Below the pieces are notes generated by a model. It had not been told where the DNA came from and did no database searches. It saw only the letters and a list, made by a program, of their open reading frames with translations. From Anaspis maculata (lineage: Eukaryota > Arthropoda > Insecta > Coleoptera > Scraptiidae): a stretch of DNA of 64,000 nt. The translations under genes were made by a program, and so were the position numbers. Positions 1 to 9,822 of this stretch are shown piece after piece. The stretch lies in the NCBI GenBank assembly GCA_949128115.1, contig OX421963.1, positions 92,451,602 to 92,515,601 of the forward strand, written 5' to 3'. Every line of letters starts with the position of its first letter. Positions within the stretch are counted from its first letter, which is position 1.

Positions 1-39
1 TTCACTTCATTTATTTTGTTACTATTTTTTACAGTTCTA

Positions 40-295
40 ATAAAAAATATGAATATATTTCATGCAATATAATTGAAATATCCTTGTCAAATATTTATGA
101 ATATTCATTTTGAATATTCAGCTTTGAACCTGTTTCAAACAATTATTAATATTCGATTTAAATATCCACCAGATGTAATGCAACTAATATTATATAGATA
201 TTTAAATTGAATATTCATAAATATTCACTTCGAATATTCCCCCTATATAAATAAATCTGTCGTTTTAATATTATATGAATATTTTTGTCGAATAT
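40..295. repeat. AT-rich cluster of AATATTCA/TGAATATT words
   Basis: The first 300 bases hold about a dozen copies of AATATTC or its complement GAATATT, often joined as the palindrome TGAATATTCA, at irregular 15-40 bp spacing. No open frame or known element is visible. It looks like a degenerate AT-rich repeat whose other end may lie outside the window. Confidence 0.6.
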
Positions 296-950
296 GTCTC
301 TAATATTTCTTTGCTACTGGGGACGTCTATCAACAGGTCGGGGGTGGCGGTGGCAACCATTTCTTTCAGAATTCACACCAATGATAAATTTTAGTGTCAA
401 TAAAAGTGGGTCTTTGTTTTGAAATTTGAGCTTAAGTATACCCAAGTGGAATATTTAATGGGAGCGCAGTCTCTATTCGAAGGGTGCTCCTTGCTCCTCA
501 CAGTTTCTCTGTTTTTCTTGCTAAAAAATGTTTATATTTCTGTCACGTATTTTTCTTGGGAGAAGGGGTTTTATAGTAATTCAATTTCAAGAGTCTATCT
601 AGACTCTTGAGAAATTTCCATCAAGAGTTGAAGTCTTGTCTTGAAATTTTGAAATTATCTTGATATTTCAAGACAAGACAAGAGTAGGGCAACTCTTGTC
701 TTGTCTTGTCTTGTTTAGACAGCAACACTATTAGTACATATTATTATGAATTCCTCAGTCGTGATTATATTATTGGGTTTGTTAATAATTAGTATTTTGT
801 ACACTGTAATGCATGTTATACTTAATATAAATAATTATTTAAATATTGAAAACTGAATAGAATATGAACAACTACAGGTTCATTTGTTCAAATTTTTATA
901 CAGTTGACAGCTGAATGTTATTATAAACTTGAATCGTTAGAGCATTTCTA
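296..950. other. Non-coding stretch with CAAGA hairpins
   Basis: No gene is recognisable; a 63-residue open frame at 419-610 has no family signature. Two hairpins stand out: CAAGAGTCTA/TAGACTCTTG at about 588-609, and a 16-bp perfect stem made of CAAGACAAGACAAGAG (669-684) against CTCTTGTCTTGTCTTG (from 693). Both are built from the pentamer CAAGA. The rest is AT-rich without visible structure. Confidence 0.5.
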
Positions 951-1340
951 TAACGTAGGTACCCACTCAGCAAGAAAACATCTCTGTGACATCACTTAGA
1001 TGTTAGTCACAACTGCGATGTTAACAAAAAAATGTCTATGCGATGTTAAGTGGACATCTCTGTTACCGCTTATGTCCGGGTAATTAGAACATGAATGGGA
1101 TATCTCAAAGATGTCCAAATGTGACATACTATCTACATCGCTATTCTACATCTCATAGATATCACTTTTTGACGTACATATAACGTCGCATTTTGGATGT
1201 GTATTTTTAAATAAAAATTATAATTTTTCACCACTTTTCAACATAGTTTTTTGTCATTAGAGGTTCCGCACCTATTTTTACTAATTTTTACAATCTATAC
1301 AGCACGTTTTTTCCCTAAGAAAAGTGGTTCTTCTATTGGC

Positions 1341-1421
1341 GTACTCCGGAGGATTCGAACCTGGATCCCCACAGGTGATAGTTAGAGACACTGCTGCCGA
1401 TTCGTCTAAGCTACCAGCTTG
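1341..1421 (-). pseudogene. tRNA-like sequence (SINE head or tRNA relic)
   Basis: Read on the minus strand there is an A-box-like TAGCTTAG...CGGCAG and, 52 nt from its start, a perfect B-box GGTTCGAATCC (plus-strand 1351-1361), the two internal pol III promoter elements of tRNAs. The acceptor arms do not pair and the T-stem is interrupted, so it is not a functional tRNA. A tRNA-derived SINE head inserted in the surrounding TIR element is the likeliest reading. Confidence 0.55.
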
Positions 1422-1469
1422 TCTAATACAGAATAATTAAACAGGGCAGTTGATGTTCAGGGATATTTA

Positions 1470-1700
1470 TCGGGATATTTCATTAGGACTCCAAACGATA
1501 CACCGAACCCAAAGAGCCTCGCTGGGGCTCGAAACGTTACAGCAAGACACAAGGGGCTCCGTGGGGGATGGGGCCCCAGACGTGTAAATGGTTCCAAACG
1601 ACACATAAAGTCATAAGGGGGCCCGCAGGGCCTCAAACTAAACATGAAGACATAAAGGCTGTTCTGGCATCACACACATGGAATATGGGGCAAAACTAAT
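1470..1700 (-). repeat. Degenerate GAGCCC/CCTTGTG repeat, copy 1
   Basis: On the minus strand this stretch repeats a phrase of the form GGAGCCC-x-TTGTGTCTT-x-CGTTTGGA about four times at roughly 55-60 bp. The same phrase structure, in plus orientation, makes up the longer repeat at 55540-56450, so the two are related copies of one degenerate minisatellite. Confidence 0.5.
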
Positions 1701-2039
1701 AAATAAATATTTTCCGACACACGAAGCTTAACGATGACAGCCCGCGAAATTTGAAAAATCTCTCAATGACTACGTCTCATTGACGTCAGTGAGATGTTAC
1801 ACTTCGATCAGTTGAAAGAAGTAACAATGTTACGTCTGGTAGATGTCTCATGTGTGATGTTCAATTAAAGTTCATTTCGGAAAATTTCTCAGACATTACA
1901 TCGTATAATATCGCGGATGAACATCTCATAGATGTGGACGTAACTCATTGTGATGTTATTTTGTGACATGATTGAAATCATCTCATTTATGAAACATGAC
2001 ATGCTATGCTGAGTGGGCATACGACGTAACTATGGACGT

Positions 2040-3125
2040 TTACGTTCCCGATGAAGTGTAGGTATTGAAAATCAATCAGAGGCATAAGTCAGTAGTTGTA
2101 GTTCAGATTTGCAAATTGGAACGGTTTCAAGTTTCAAACCCCAGGTAAGTGATCTAGGAACTAGGAAACGAAGAAACTTTCAAAACCTCTTCCTACTTTA
2201 GGGGAGCGCGAGCGGAAAGAATTTTTAGACAGACGATTTCAAAAACTTTCAATCTAATTAAACCAACAACTTGAACTTTTATCGAAAATCAACATCCTAT
2301 TCAGGCAGGCGAGTTCAATCAGAAATTATTAAACTTTAATAAAAACTGCATTCCCACGCCAACAAGATCGGACGCGCGGATAAAACGCAAGCAAATCGAA
2401 TAAAAGCTCCGACACACGGGCGCGGTGCGCTTCATCAACATTTTATATACATGTGCTTGCCAACTCCGCAACACACCACCGCCACCGGTGAAATTAAATT
2501 TGAGGTGTCCCTGAATAGACAAAAACAAAAACTCATCCTCCTCTCCTCCTGAAAATCCGCTGAAATGTGTACAATGTTTCAGAGCTGAGAGCATAGCGGG
2601 CGGTTGACGGCGAATTGGATTTTTTTTGCGGCATCCTTTCAGGAACTGGAAACTGAAAGGACCCCCCCCCCGCTGGCTGGCAAAAAGGCATAAAAAACAG
2701 AAGGATGAAGTGGTGGTAGAAGCGCGCGCTTTTGCTGATGGCATTTCGGCTCTCCGTATTTGTGTTTGTGTGTAGTAGTAGTAGTAGTAGTGATAATTAT
2801 TATTGATGGTTTGTTGGCTGGGAATGAGTATTTTCATTTGAGCGCACGCGGGGACAAACAGAGATGCGGGAATATAAATCATTTTGCCGTATTGAAGTGT
2901 GCGGCGACGTGCATGTTTACTCACTCGAGTGCCCTAATTGATATTTATGATGCAATTATTGAAATTAAAAGGTTAAAGATGTGCCAATGTAGCGTGGGGG
3001 CTGTCGGACCGATAATGGATGCATCGTTTTCAAATTATTGACGATGCGAAATTCAAGTTTCATATTTGACGGACTAGTGTTCCTCTAGAAGTTGGTACAA
3101 AAACTTCGAAATGACTGCAATACTC
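2040..3125. other. No gene seen; includes a (TAG)n microsatellite
   Basis: Apparently single-copy sequence. A short TAG microsatellite lies at about 2775-2791, followed by TAATTATTATTGATG. A 201-residue open frame on the minus strand (2319-2924) runs through this microsatellite as a tyrosine run and has no recognisable domain; I regard it as chance. The stretch is less AT-rich than its surroundings. Confidence 0.4.
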
Positions 3126-3149
3126 TTGAATTTAATAACGGTATAAAAA

Positions 3150-3790
3150 GTTGGAAAATTGCAGTTTTTCCAGAAAGGAAAACTCGAAAGCCGTAGGGTT
3201 CCAATTACGAAATCAATTCAATCTTTTCTCCAACTTTCATTTCCAGCATGTCTGCACCATTCTGCACCTAAAATAATTATTCCGTGGGGCTCGGCGCATG
3301 TCGAGATTTGCACTGCAGTTTTCTTAAATTCACAGAATGTGCAAATTTCATTTTGCAAAAATTACCGTCGGGAAACTGGAACCGCGTCGATTTTGAAAAT
3401 GGGTCTACACGACGCCCAATCCAATCGATAACAGTTGAAATTTTCCGAAAAAAGTTGATCCTCGAGCAGGAGTGAATTTTTGACTGAGTCCTGCATCAAA
3501 CGCAAATTGTCCTGGCCAAAACATGAGCTAGAGGCCCTCTCAGGTGGCAACGGTTAGGAGAAATTTTCAAAATTCATGACGCCCAACTAGAAAATGGTGG
3601 AAAACTCCAACAACAGACTTGATTTGAATCTTTTATTGTTTTGCTCCGTGCCAAATTTGGTTCCAATCCATAGGATAGATTTTGAATAATTGAATGGCAA
3701 GTTTTAAACTCTGACGTTTTTTATTATTTGACAAATGACCGATAGGGCGATACTTCAAACTGCTCCGAATACCATTTTTCAATGGCTCTC
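3150..3790 (+). repeat. Dispersed repeat family D, copy A
   Basis: Shares long near-identical phrases with 19870-20690 (same strand) and 53700-54560 (opposite strand), for example CCAGAAAGGAAAACTCG, CTCCAACTTTCAT..CCAGCATGTCTGCACC and GAGGCCCTCTC-GGTGGCAACGG. Copies A and C keep a middle segment of about 150 bp (3303-3455) that copy B lacks. There is no coding potential consistent across copies. It behaves like a non-autonomous interspersed element of at least 0.8 kb. Confidence 0.75.
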
Positions 3791-4261
3791 AAATGACATG
3801 CGCTGCGCACTGGTGAGTTCACCTGAATTTTTCCGGAGTTTTTTTAAATTGTTTTTTGAGGTTTTTCGACTTGTACAATAGAAAGTAAAAATCCATTTTG
3901 TCTTGTAGTGGTGTTGTATAAAGTTGAATGTATATTTGTTGAATCTTGAAACTACACCACAATTTTTGTATTTTTTTTTTTACCAACCGGTTTCGCCTTC
4001 CGGCATCGTCAGGGCTCTGTAATTAGTTGTATGAAATAATTTAATATAAAATTTGATAAAAGCTCACTGTATGATATTGAAATATATCCTTTTTTGAAGA
4101 AATTTGAAAAAGTTTGACATTCGTCAAAAATTAATTCAATCGACATAATTAATAATTAATTTAATTGGCATGAAAAACAGTTGGTTCAAGATAACATGAT
4201 AACAGTTTATTATAAATTTGAACTTTGAGAATAGAAGATTTGAAAAAGGTTGATTATTGAT

Positions 4262-4729
4262 TAAGGTAGATGTACTCAGCATCTAGTGAAATTTTAATTG
4301 TTTTGGCTCCTTCTAAATCTTCAGTTTGCTCATTTAGGTATTGGTAATTTTGATAATGTTTAATCTTGAAATTTCTAGTGATTCAAAAAGTATTATTTGG
4401 TTATATTTTGTTGTTTGGTGTAAAAATTGAACATCTGTATTCGGATCAAATTTATGTTCCGCTAAAATAATATGATTTGTAAAATGTGATTTACTACCAA
4501 TGAGACCAATTGATTTAGATTTGATTATATCTCTGTTATGTTCTCCTATTCGTGTGGAAAATTTTCTACCTGTATGACCTATATACTTTGCATGGCATGT
4601 CTGACAATTCAATTCATAAACACCAGATCTATCTTCAATTGGTAAAAAATCTTTTGGTTTACTTGAAATTTGTTTTAAATTTGAATTGGTTTTGAAAGAA
4701 ATTGAAATATGTGGGTTGCTTTTTTGAAA
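4262..4729 (-). pseudogene. PLE left copy: GIY-YIG endonuclease remnant
   Basis: The minus strand encodes the carboxy end of a Penelope polyprotein: a linker with NPHISISFKTNSNL, then a GIY-YIG endonuclease core with GVYELNCQTCHAKYIGHTG, followed by RKFSTRIGEH and a downstream SHFTNHI..EHKFD. The CxxC of the PLE-type zinc finger (CQTC) is intact. The reading frame is cut at 4729, where a TACAGGGTG-type sequence begins, so the reverse transcriptase is absent. A frameshift after SRL (near 4365) ends the frame early at 4334, although homologous sequence to the other copy continues to about 4262. Confidence 0.85.
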
Positions 4730-5340
4730 TACAGGGTGGTCCAGGTTATAGTAGCAATAATTCACCATTCGATAGTCCATCGAAAACTAGGTCGACGTGC
4801 ATGATTAAATTTTTTTCTAAAACGCTCCCCAAGAGAGATACAGCCCTTCAAAGTTCAGTTTTTAAAATCTTCTTTTTGCAATAACTCTCAAGTCATCAAA
4901 GCGATTTTGTTCAAATTTAGTACAAATACTAACGAAATAAATACCCATCACTTGACGTAGATAACTTTTGTCAAAATTCTCCAGTGGCGTAGATACGGGG
5001 AAGTTGTTTTACTTTTCACGCCCTATTCTCTACGCCACCGAATATTTCTGGAAAACTATGTTTTTTTCGAATTCCTTGTTCAATTAAAAAAAAGTTACTC
5101 TTATAAAATTTTGATTAGAGGCTTGGTTTTTGAGATATTTGGGTTTTAAACTCTGGAAAACATCTCGAAGTCGCCAATTTCCAGAGCCCAAATTGTGTTT
5201 TCCCGGAAACGCCTCATTTCTTAGCAAAAAATGGCAGTAAATCAACTTGAACGACCTAGAAAACTTATTTCAGTTGAGGAATCATGAGTTTTCTTTGATT
5301 TTAATTTTTAGGCCCGGCTTGGGCCGAAGAGTTACTAACA
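4730..5340 (+). mobile_element. TACAGGGTG-ended fragment between the PLE copies
   Basis: Begins with TACAGGGTG at 4730-4738 directly against PLE coding sequence. Its body has phrases such as ACAGCCC-TTCAAAG and CAGTGGCG-..-GGGG that also occur in the right arm of the element at 50168-53327, so the two are probably related. No matching CACCCTGTA end is visible before PLE sequence resumes, which suggests a truncated or rearranged copy. No protein is encoded. Confidence 0.5.
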
Positions 5341-5344
5341 AACA

Positions 5345-6562
5345 TTACACCTTGCTCGGTTGAATTGCGTCTTCCTGATGAGATATCCGCGAAAAACAAC
5401 TCATTTTTAATCTTTTTTGATGTAACAGATTTATTTCCATCTAATCCCAGTCAAGAATGCATCAAAATATTCAGAGAAACATTATTCAAAAATGAAATAC
5501 CAACTCACCAAATCTTAGATTTATGTAAACTCTTAGGACTTTCTATGGGATCAAATTTATCTCCATTATTAGCCGAAATATTTATGAATAATTTAGAAAC
5601 AAACCACATCATGAACAACATTAATCCATAATAAAAAATACATAACCTTCTACTCAAGATAAGTTGATGACATTTTCATAATATTTTCTGGCGATCAAAC
5701 AAATTTAGAAAACTTCTCAACTTATATTAACAATATTCATTCAAATATAAAATTCACATCTGAAAAAGAAGTGGACGAAATTTTACCGTACTTAGATCTT
5801 AACATAAGAAGGACCAAAGAAAAACTTGAATTCAACATCCATAGATAAAAGACAACTACAAATCTTATAATCCCATCAACTTCTTTCAGTCCAAATCAAT
5901 CAAAAACGGCAGCTTTCAACAATAAAACAAATAGGCCTAGATAATGGTTATACCAATTATTTTATGGATAAAATTTTCAACAAATTCCTTTCAAAACACA
6001 CAAGTAAACAAATTAAAATAAAACCAAATAAAATATACCAATGCTTAACATTTCTTGGATCAACCTCTTACAAAATTGCTAATAAATTTCAAAAAAGCAA
6101 CCCACATATTTCAATTTCTTTCAAAACCAATTCAAATTTAAAACGAATTTTGAGAAAACCAAAAGATTTTTTACCAATTGAAGATAGATCTGCTGTTTAT
6201 GAATTGAATTGTTAGACATGCCAAGCAAAGTATATATAGGTCATACAGGTAGAAAATTTTCCACACGAATAGGAGAACATAACAGAGATATAATCAAATC
6301 TAAATCAATTAGTCTCATTGGTAGTAAATCACATTTTGCAAATCATATTATTTTAGCGAAACATAAATTTGATCCAAATACAGATGTTAAACTTTTACGC
6401 CAAACAACAAAATATAACCAAAGAATACTTTTTGAATCACTAGAAATTTCAAGATTAAAAGATCGAAATTACCAATACCTGAATGAGCAAACTGGAGATT
6501 TAGAAGGAGCCAAAACAATTGAAATTTCACTAGATGCTGAGTACATCTACCCTTATCAATAA
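5345..6562 (+). pseudogene. PLE right copy: RT plus GIY-YIG, several breaks
   Basis: Penelope reverse transcriptase followed by GIY-YIG endonuclease. Visible RT blocks are FDVTDLFPS (about 5420-5445), MGSNLSPLLAEIFM (about 5545-5590), VDDIFIIFSG (from about 5664) and EILPYLDLNIRR (about 5780-5812); the endonuclease block is YIGHTGRKFSTRIGEH (about 6228-6275). The copy is dead: about 20 codons are missing before MGSNL, the tyrosine of the YVDD catalytic box is a stop codon, further stops lie in the connector near 5847, a stop falls in the CQTC zinc-finger motif (6213-6215), and there is a small insertion in the YIG repeat TATATATA. The carboxy end to the stop at 6560-6562 is otherwise clean. 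Confidence 0.88.
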
Positions 6563-6901
6563 TTACCCTTTTTCAAATCTTTCATTCTCGAAATTTGAAT
6601 TCATAATAAACTGTTATCATGTTATCTTGAACCAACTGTTTTTCATGTCAATTAAATTAATTATTACTTATATCAATTGAATTAATTTTTGACGAATGTC
6701 AAAACTTTCACAAATTTCTCCAAAAAGGAATATATTTTAAATATTATACAGTGAGCTTTTATCGAATTTTGTATCAATTCATTTTATACAACTAATTACA
6801 AAGCCCTGACGATGCCGAAAGGCGAAACCGGTTGGTAAAAGAAAAAATACAAAAATGGTGGTGTAGTTTCAAGATTCAACAATTATACATTGTACAATAG
6901 A

Positions 6902-7720
6902 GGTGACTTTTGCGACTGAATTGCCCGCAACTCCTGCTGAATTGCCTTGAGCTCTTCTGGAGTGTTCCAGAGGCCCCATGGAGTTTCCCAGAGTTCCTTA
7001 GACCATGAAGTTCCCCTTGATGACTTCCAACTTGCACAAAGAAGGTAGCTGCTGCCACTGAATTTCCCGCAATTCCCCTGCTGAGCTCTCCAGTGTTTCT
7101 CCGAGTCTCTCCCAAGAACTCCTCAGACTTCCTCCAGAATATTCGATTACACATGAGGTCCCCTAAGTTGCGTAAAAAGGTTCCTTTTGACCTCTTTCAG
7201 AGTTCCTGTGGATGTTTACGGAATTCCTTCAGACTTTCTTTCGGAAATTTAGTACCCCTTCCCCTTGAAGTTGTTCAATTTGTGCCAGATACAATCGGGA
7301 TTACTTTAGCGACTGCATCCCGGAGTTTATCTACTGAGCTCGTTCGAAGTTCACTTGTGTTTTTTCAGAATTTTTTGGAGTTCCCCAACGTTTCCCTGAG
7401 TATTAAGTTTCCCTTAATGAAATTAGATAGAGATCAACTTCACTAACTTGCACAACACAGGTCCCTTTTGCGACTGAATTCTCGCAGTTCTTCTGCTGAC
7501 TTCCTTGTCTTTTGTAGATACTTTGAGTCTTTTTAAAATTTATTAGAATTTACCAGAGCTTCCCTGCTGAGCTCCTCGGAATTTCTTCGGACTCCTCCGG
7601 AATTCTTCGTAGTTCCCTCAGAGTACTTTTAAATATACCCGGCTCTTCAGCGTGTACCAAAGAGATCAAATTACGACCACATTTCCCGAAATTCTTCTAC
7701 CGAGTACTTGACATGAAAGT
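6902..7720 (+). repeat. Degenerate tandem repeat, about 150 bp unit
   Basis: The phrase GCGACTGAATT-CCGCAATTC-CCTGCTGAGCTC recurs near 6908, 7056, 7310 and 7467 with intervals of roughly 148, 254 and 157, and within units there are many TTCCT/GGAATT/CAGAGTTCC words. It is strongly diverged. Open frames of about 90-117 residues on both strands here are by-products of the repeat. Confidence 0.55.
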
Positions 7721-8126
7721 GTGGAAATAACCGGAAATGAAGCAAAATCTGAGAACTATGAAGCGCATTGGAGAGCCGAGTGGGTAAAAACCAAAGGTTG
7801 TAGAAGTTGGAAGTTGTAATTTAAGGGAAGGAGAGAAATATTTTCTCACTATATCGTGCATGGGTTGCTAATATTTCCAAGGCCTTGTTCTCACGTGATC
7901 ATTTTTATAGCGCACACAGAAGAATTATAAACATTTCAACAAACACGAATTCAAGCTTTTGAAGAAAACAGTTAAATTATAATCGTTACTCGACAGTAAA
8001 CTAATAAGTACCTGCATAAAAGAGAACCGCAGATAGCGAGGAATAAAAATTACTACTATACCACGACTTTGGGCTCTATTATGGTATAAATGGACTTGAT
8101 TTGAATATCATCGGTATCTATCCAAA
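7721..8126 (+). other. Upstream region of SPH-1
   Basis: Non-coding sequence before SPH-1. The last 120 bases are closely matched by the region upstream of SPH-2 (20884-21000 on the minus strand), including CCACGACT-TG-GCTCT and the TATA box, so promoter and gene were duplicated together. Homology to the SPH-2 flank fades beyond about 400 bases. Confidence 0.5.
8085..8090 (+). promoter_or_regulatory. TATA box of SPH-1
   Basis: TATAAA 37 bases before the ATG, in the phrase GGTATAAATGGACTTGAT. The identical phrase precedes SPH-2. Spacing allows a very short 5' UTR, as is common in insect secreted-protein genes. Confidence 0.65.
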
Positions 8127-9420
8127 ATGACTACGCTACAACTAGTTACTGTGCTGTGCTTGCTCTCGTCTTTTGGTAAGTTGAACATCTTTGTGCTGCT
8201 CATTCCTTAATTTTGCATAGCCGCGAGCAGGTAACATGTTTTTTTCATTTTGGTTCCTGGAGTAACTTTTTTTTTAACGGACCTACCTAATTATTTTTTA
8301 TCTACTTGAAAAAAAAACATGGGGCTTCTGTACAGCATACCTGGCTACCTCTACTGATGTGTACCTATTTTCAAGGTTATACGACCAAGGCATCAAAACT
8401 TGAAGTATCTCCTAGGATTATTCAAGGAAAGAATGCTGTCATCGAAGATTTTCCATACCAAGTTGAAGTACTCACACAAACAAATGAGGGAAAGGATAGT
8501 TCTCGGTGTGGAGGGGCAATAATCAACGAAAAATTCATTCTAACTGCTTCAAGTTGTGTAATTCAGCCTGAGTAAGTTTTTCTCTTGGCTACTTTCCAGT
8601 GTAGCGGTTGTTCTAGATATGCAAATTCGGTCAAAATCTACGAAGAACGTAGTCACTCAACACTACTTAACTCGTTACTTACCTACTTATGATACAAGCA
8701 TTTTGTTCAGAAATGACCAGAATTTGTTTATTTTGAACCTGACATACCTAGGTACATAATCCGGGTATTAATATTCATTTAGCGAAATTTTTATTGTTTC
8801 GTTCTACCCACAGTAAAAATTTCGCACCTGTACAACCAGGAAACATCTGGGTCTACGCCAATGGTTCTTCGAAATCCACAAGTAGTCATCGAGCTAATGT
8901 AAAAAATGTTTCCAAGCATCCCGATGTCAACATTACACTTGAAAACCTCAAACAGTGTGGACGTCTTGAAAACGACTTGGCAATTCTAGAGTTATCCAAG
9001 CCACTCCCTATGGGCTTAGGAATTCAAGCTATTCCACTGGCAGAAGCAAATACAAGATTACCAATTGGTGCACCAGCTTCAGCATCGGGATATGGACCCG
9101 GATCCTGGAAATTTCTTGGCTCTACTGAACTTCAAGCTCTCAAACTTGCAATTGTAGCAAACAAGGAATGTGGCGAATGTCTGGAAGCAACCATAAGCGA
9201 TGGACAGATTTGTGCTTCAGCCCCGCCGCCTAATCGGTTTTCATCACGAGTTGAGCAAGGTGACTTCGGCGGTCCTCTTGTAGCCAACGGTATGCTGGAG
9301 GGAATAATTTCCTGTGCACAAAGGACCTACTCCTTTCGTAAAGGACAATGCCCAAATCTGTTTGTAAGAATCGCCAACAACAGAACAAGGGCCTTCATCA
9401 GAAATGTCACAAGCCTTTGA
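8127..9420 (+). CDS. Secreted serine protease homologue SPH-1 (non-catalytic), 3 exons
   Basis: Exons 8127-8175, 8376-8571 and 8814-9420; both introns are GT-AG and phases join cleanly to give 283 residues. Residues 1-16 are a hydrophobic signal peptide. A trypsin-fold (S1) domain begins at the activation-like site R30-IIQG and contains CGGAIIN..FILTA, DLAILELSKPL (Asp136), and a carboxy end with GGPL and LFVRI. Two of the three catalytic residues are gone: the His of the TAAHC block is Ser76 (TASSC) and the nucleophile of GDSGG is Phe233 (GDFGGPL). It should therefore bind but not cleave, like insect SPHs acting as cofactors in clotting or melanisation cascades, or salivary or gut decoys; which one is not determinable. 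It is paired tail to tail with SPH-2. Confidence 0.88.
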
Positions 9421-9620
9421 AAAGATGTGTTCCTTACGGTTCACTTATTGGTGTCGGAATAAAACTGGCGATTATCTCACACAGTTGTATCATCATTGTT
9501 GCTTCAAACCCCAAAATGTTCCTCAACTTCCTCTCATTTGTTCATTTCCCGAGTACACGAGTACAGACTTATTTTTCATATCATGTCGTCATGTCGACAT
9601 GTCGCGTCGTTCTTTAATAA
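9421..9620 (+). other. SPH-1 3' flank conserved with SPH-2
   Basis: The 200 bases after the stop, beginning AAGATGTGTTCCTTACGG, are matched by the minus strand of 16730-16895 after SPH-2, ending near the phrase CGAGTACAGAC. This defines how far the gene duplication extends on the 3' side. No canonical AATAAA is obvious; GGAATAAAAC at about 9457 is the closest poly(A)-signal-like word. Confidence 0.6.
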
Positions 9621-9744
9621 GTAACACACACAAAGGAAAACTATGAATTTTCTCAAAGCCAGAATCGTAATGCTAGTGCTCGTTTTAGTAGAAAACGGTA
9701 CCTTATTTGTCTCCCAAAAATTCCCAAGGTGACATATATCACGT

Positions 9745-9822
9745 AGGGTAAGACAAGGAAACAAACTGTACGGGCTAAGTATCAGGGTAAGACAAGGAAA
9801 CAAACTGTACGGGCTAAGTATC
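9745..9822 (+). repeat. Perfect 39-bp tandem duplication
   Basis: A 39-bp unit starting AGGGTAAGACAAGG and ending TAAGTATC occurs twice back to back (9745-9783, 9784-9822) without differences. It is non-coding and recent. Confidence 0.9.

Larger units (their letters stand above)
951..2029. mobile_element. TIR-flanked non-autonomous element, about 1.08 kb
   Basis: The ends form an imperfect terminal inverted repeat: ACGT..CCCACTCAGCA at 953-972 against TGCTGAGTGGG..ACGT at 2007-2027. Both sub-terminal regions (970-1200 and 1760-2000) are dense in copies of a GATGT-type word (ACATCT, GATGTNAC, CTCATAGATGT) in both orientations, the kind of sub-terminal transposase-binding repetition many DNA elements carry. 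No transposase frame is present, so it would be non-autonomous. The interior holds a tRNA-like piece and a GAGCCC-type repeat described separately. The superfamily is not assigned and no clear target duplication was seen. Confidence 0.6.
3883..6889. mobile_element. Inverted dimer of a Penelope-like element (PLE)
   Basis: Two PLE copies face each other: a minus-strand copy from about 3930 to 4729 and a plus-strand copy from about 5340 to 6889. Their outer ends are long inverted repeats of each other, including ACCAACCGGTTTCGCC and the segment around TTGAATCTTGAAACTACACCAC. The unit is bracketed by a 12-bp direct repeat, TTGTACAATAGA, at 3871-3882 and 6890-6901, as expected for a target-site duplication. 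Penelope elements are known to integrate with partial inverted copies. The middle (4730 to about 5340) is non-PLE sequence beginning TACAGGGTG. Confidence 0.8.

Noticed and set aside
1341..1421. Functional tRNA gene
   Set aside because: A- and B-box likeness is clear, but the acceptor stem cannot form and the T-stem has a mismatch, so only a tRNA-like relic is supported.
2319..2924. 201-residue open frame on the minus strand
   Set aside because: Runs through a TAG microsatellite (tyrosine run), has skewed low-complexity segments and no domain or splice context; GC-rich stop-poor sequence explains it.
7093..7446. 117-residue frame between the PLE and SPH-1
   Set aside because: Lies in the degenerate 150-bp repeat; the opposite strand is equally open.
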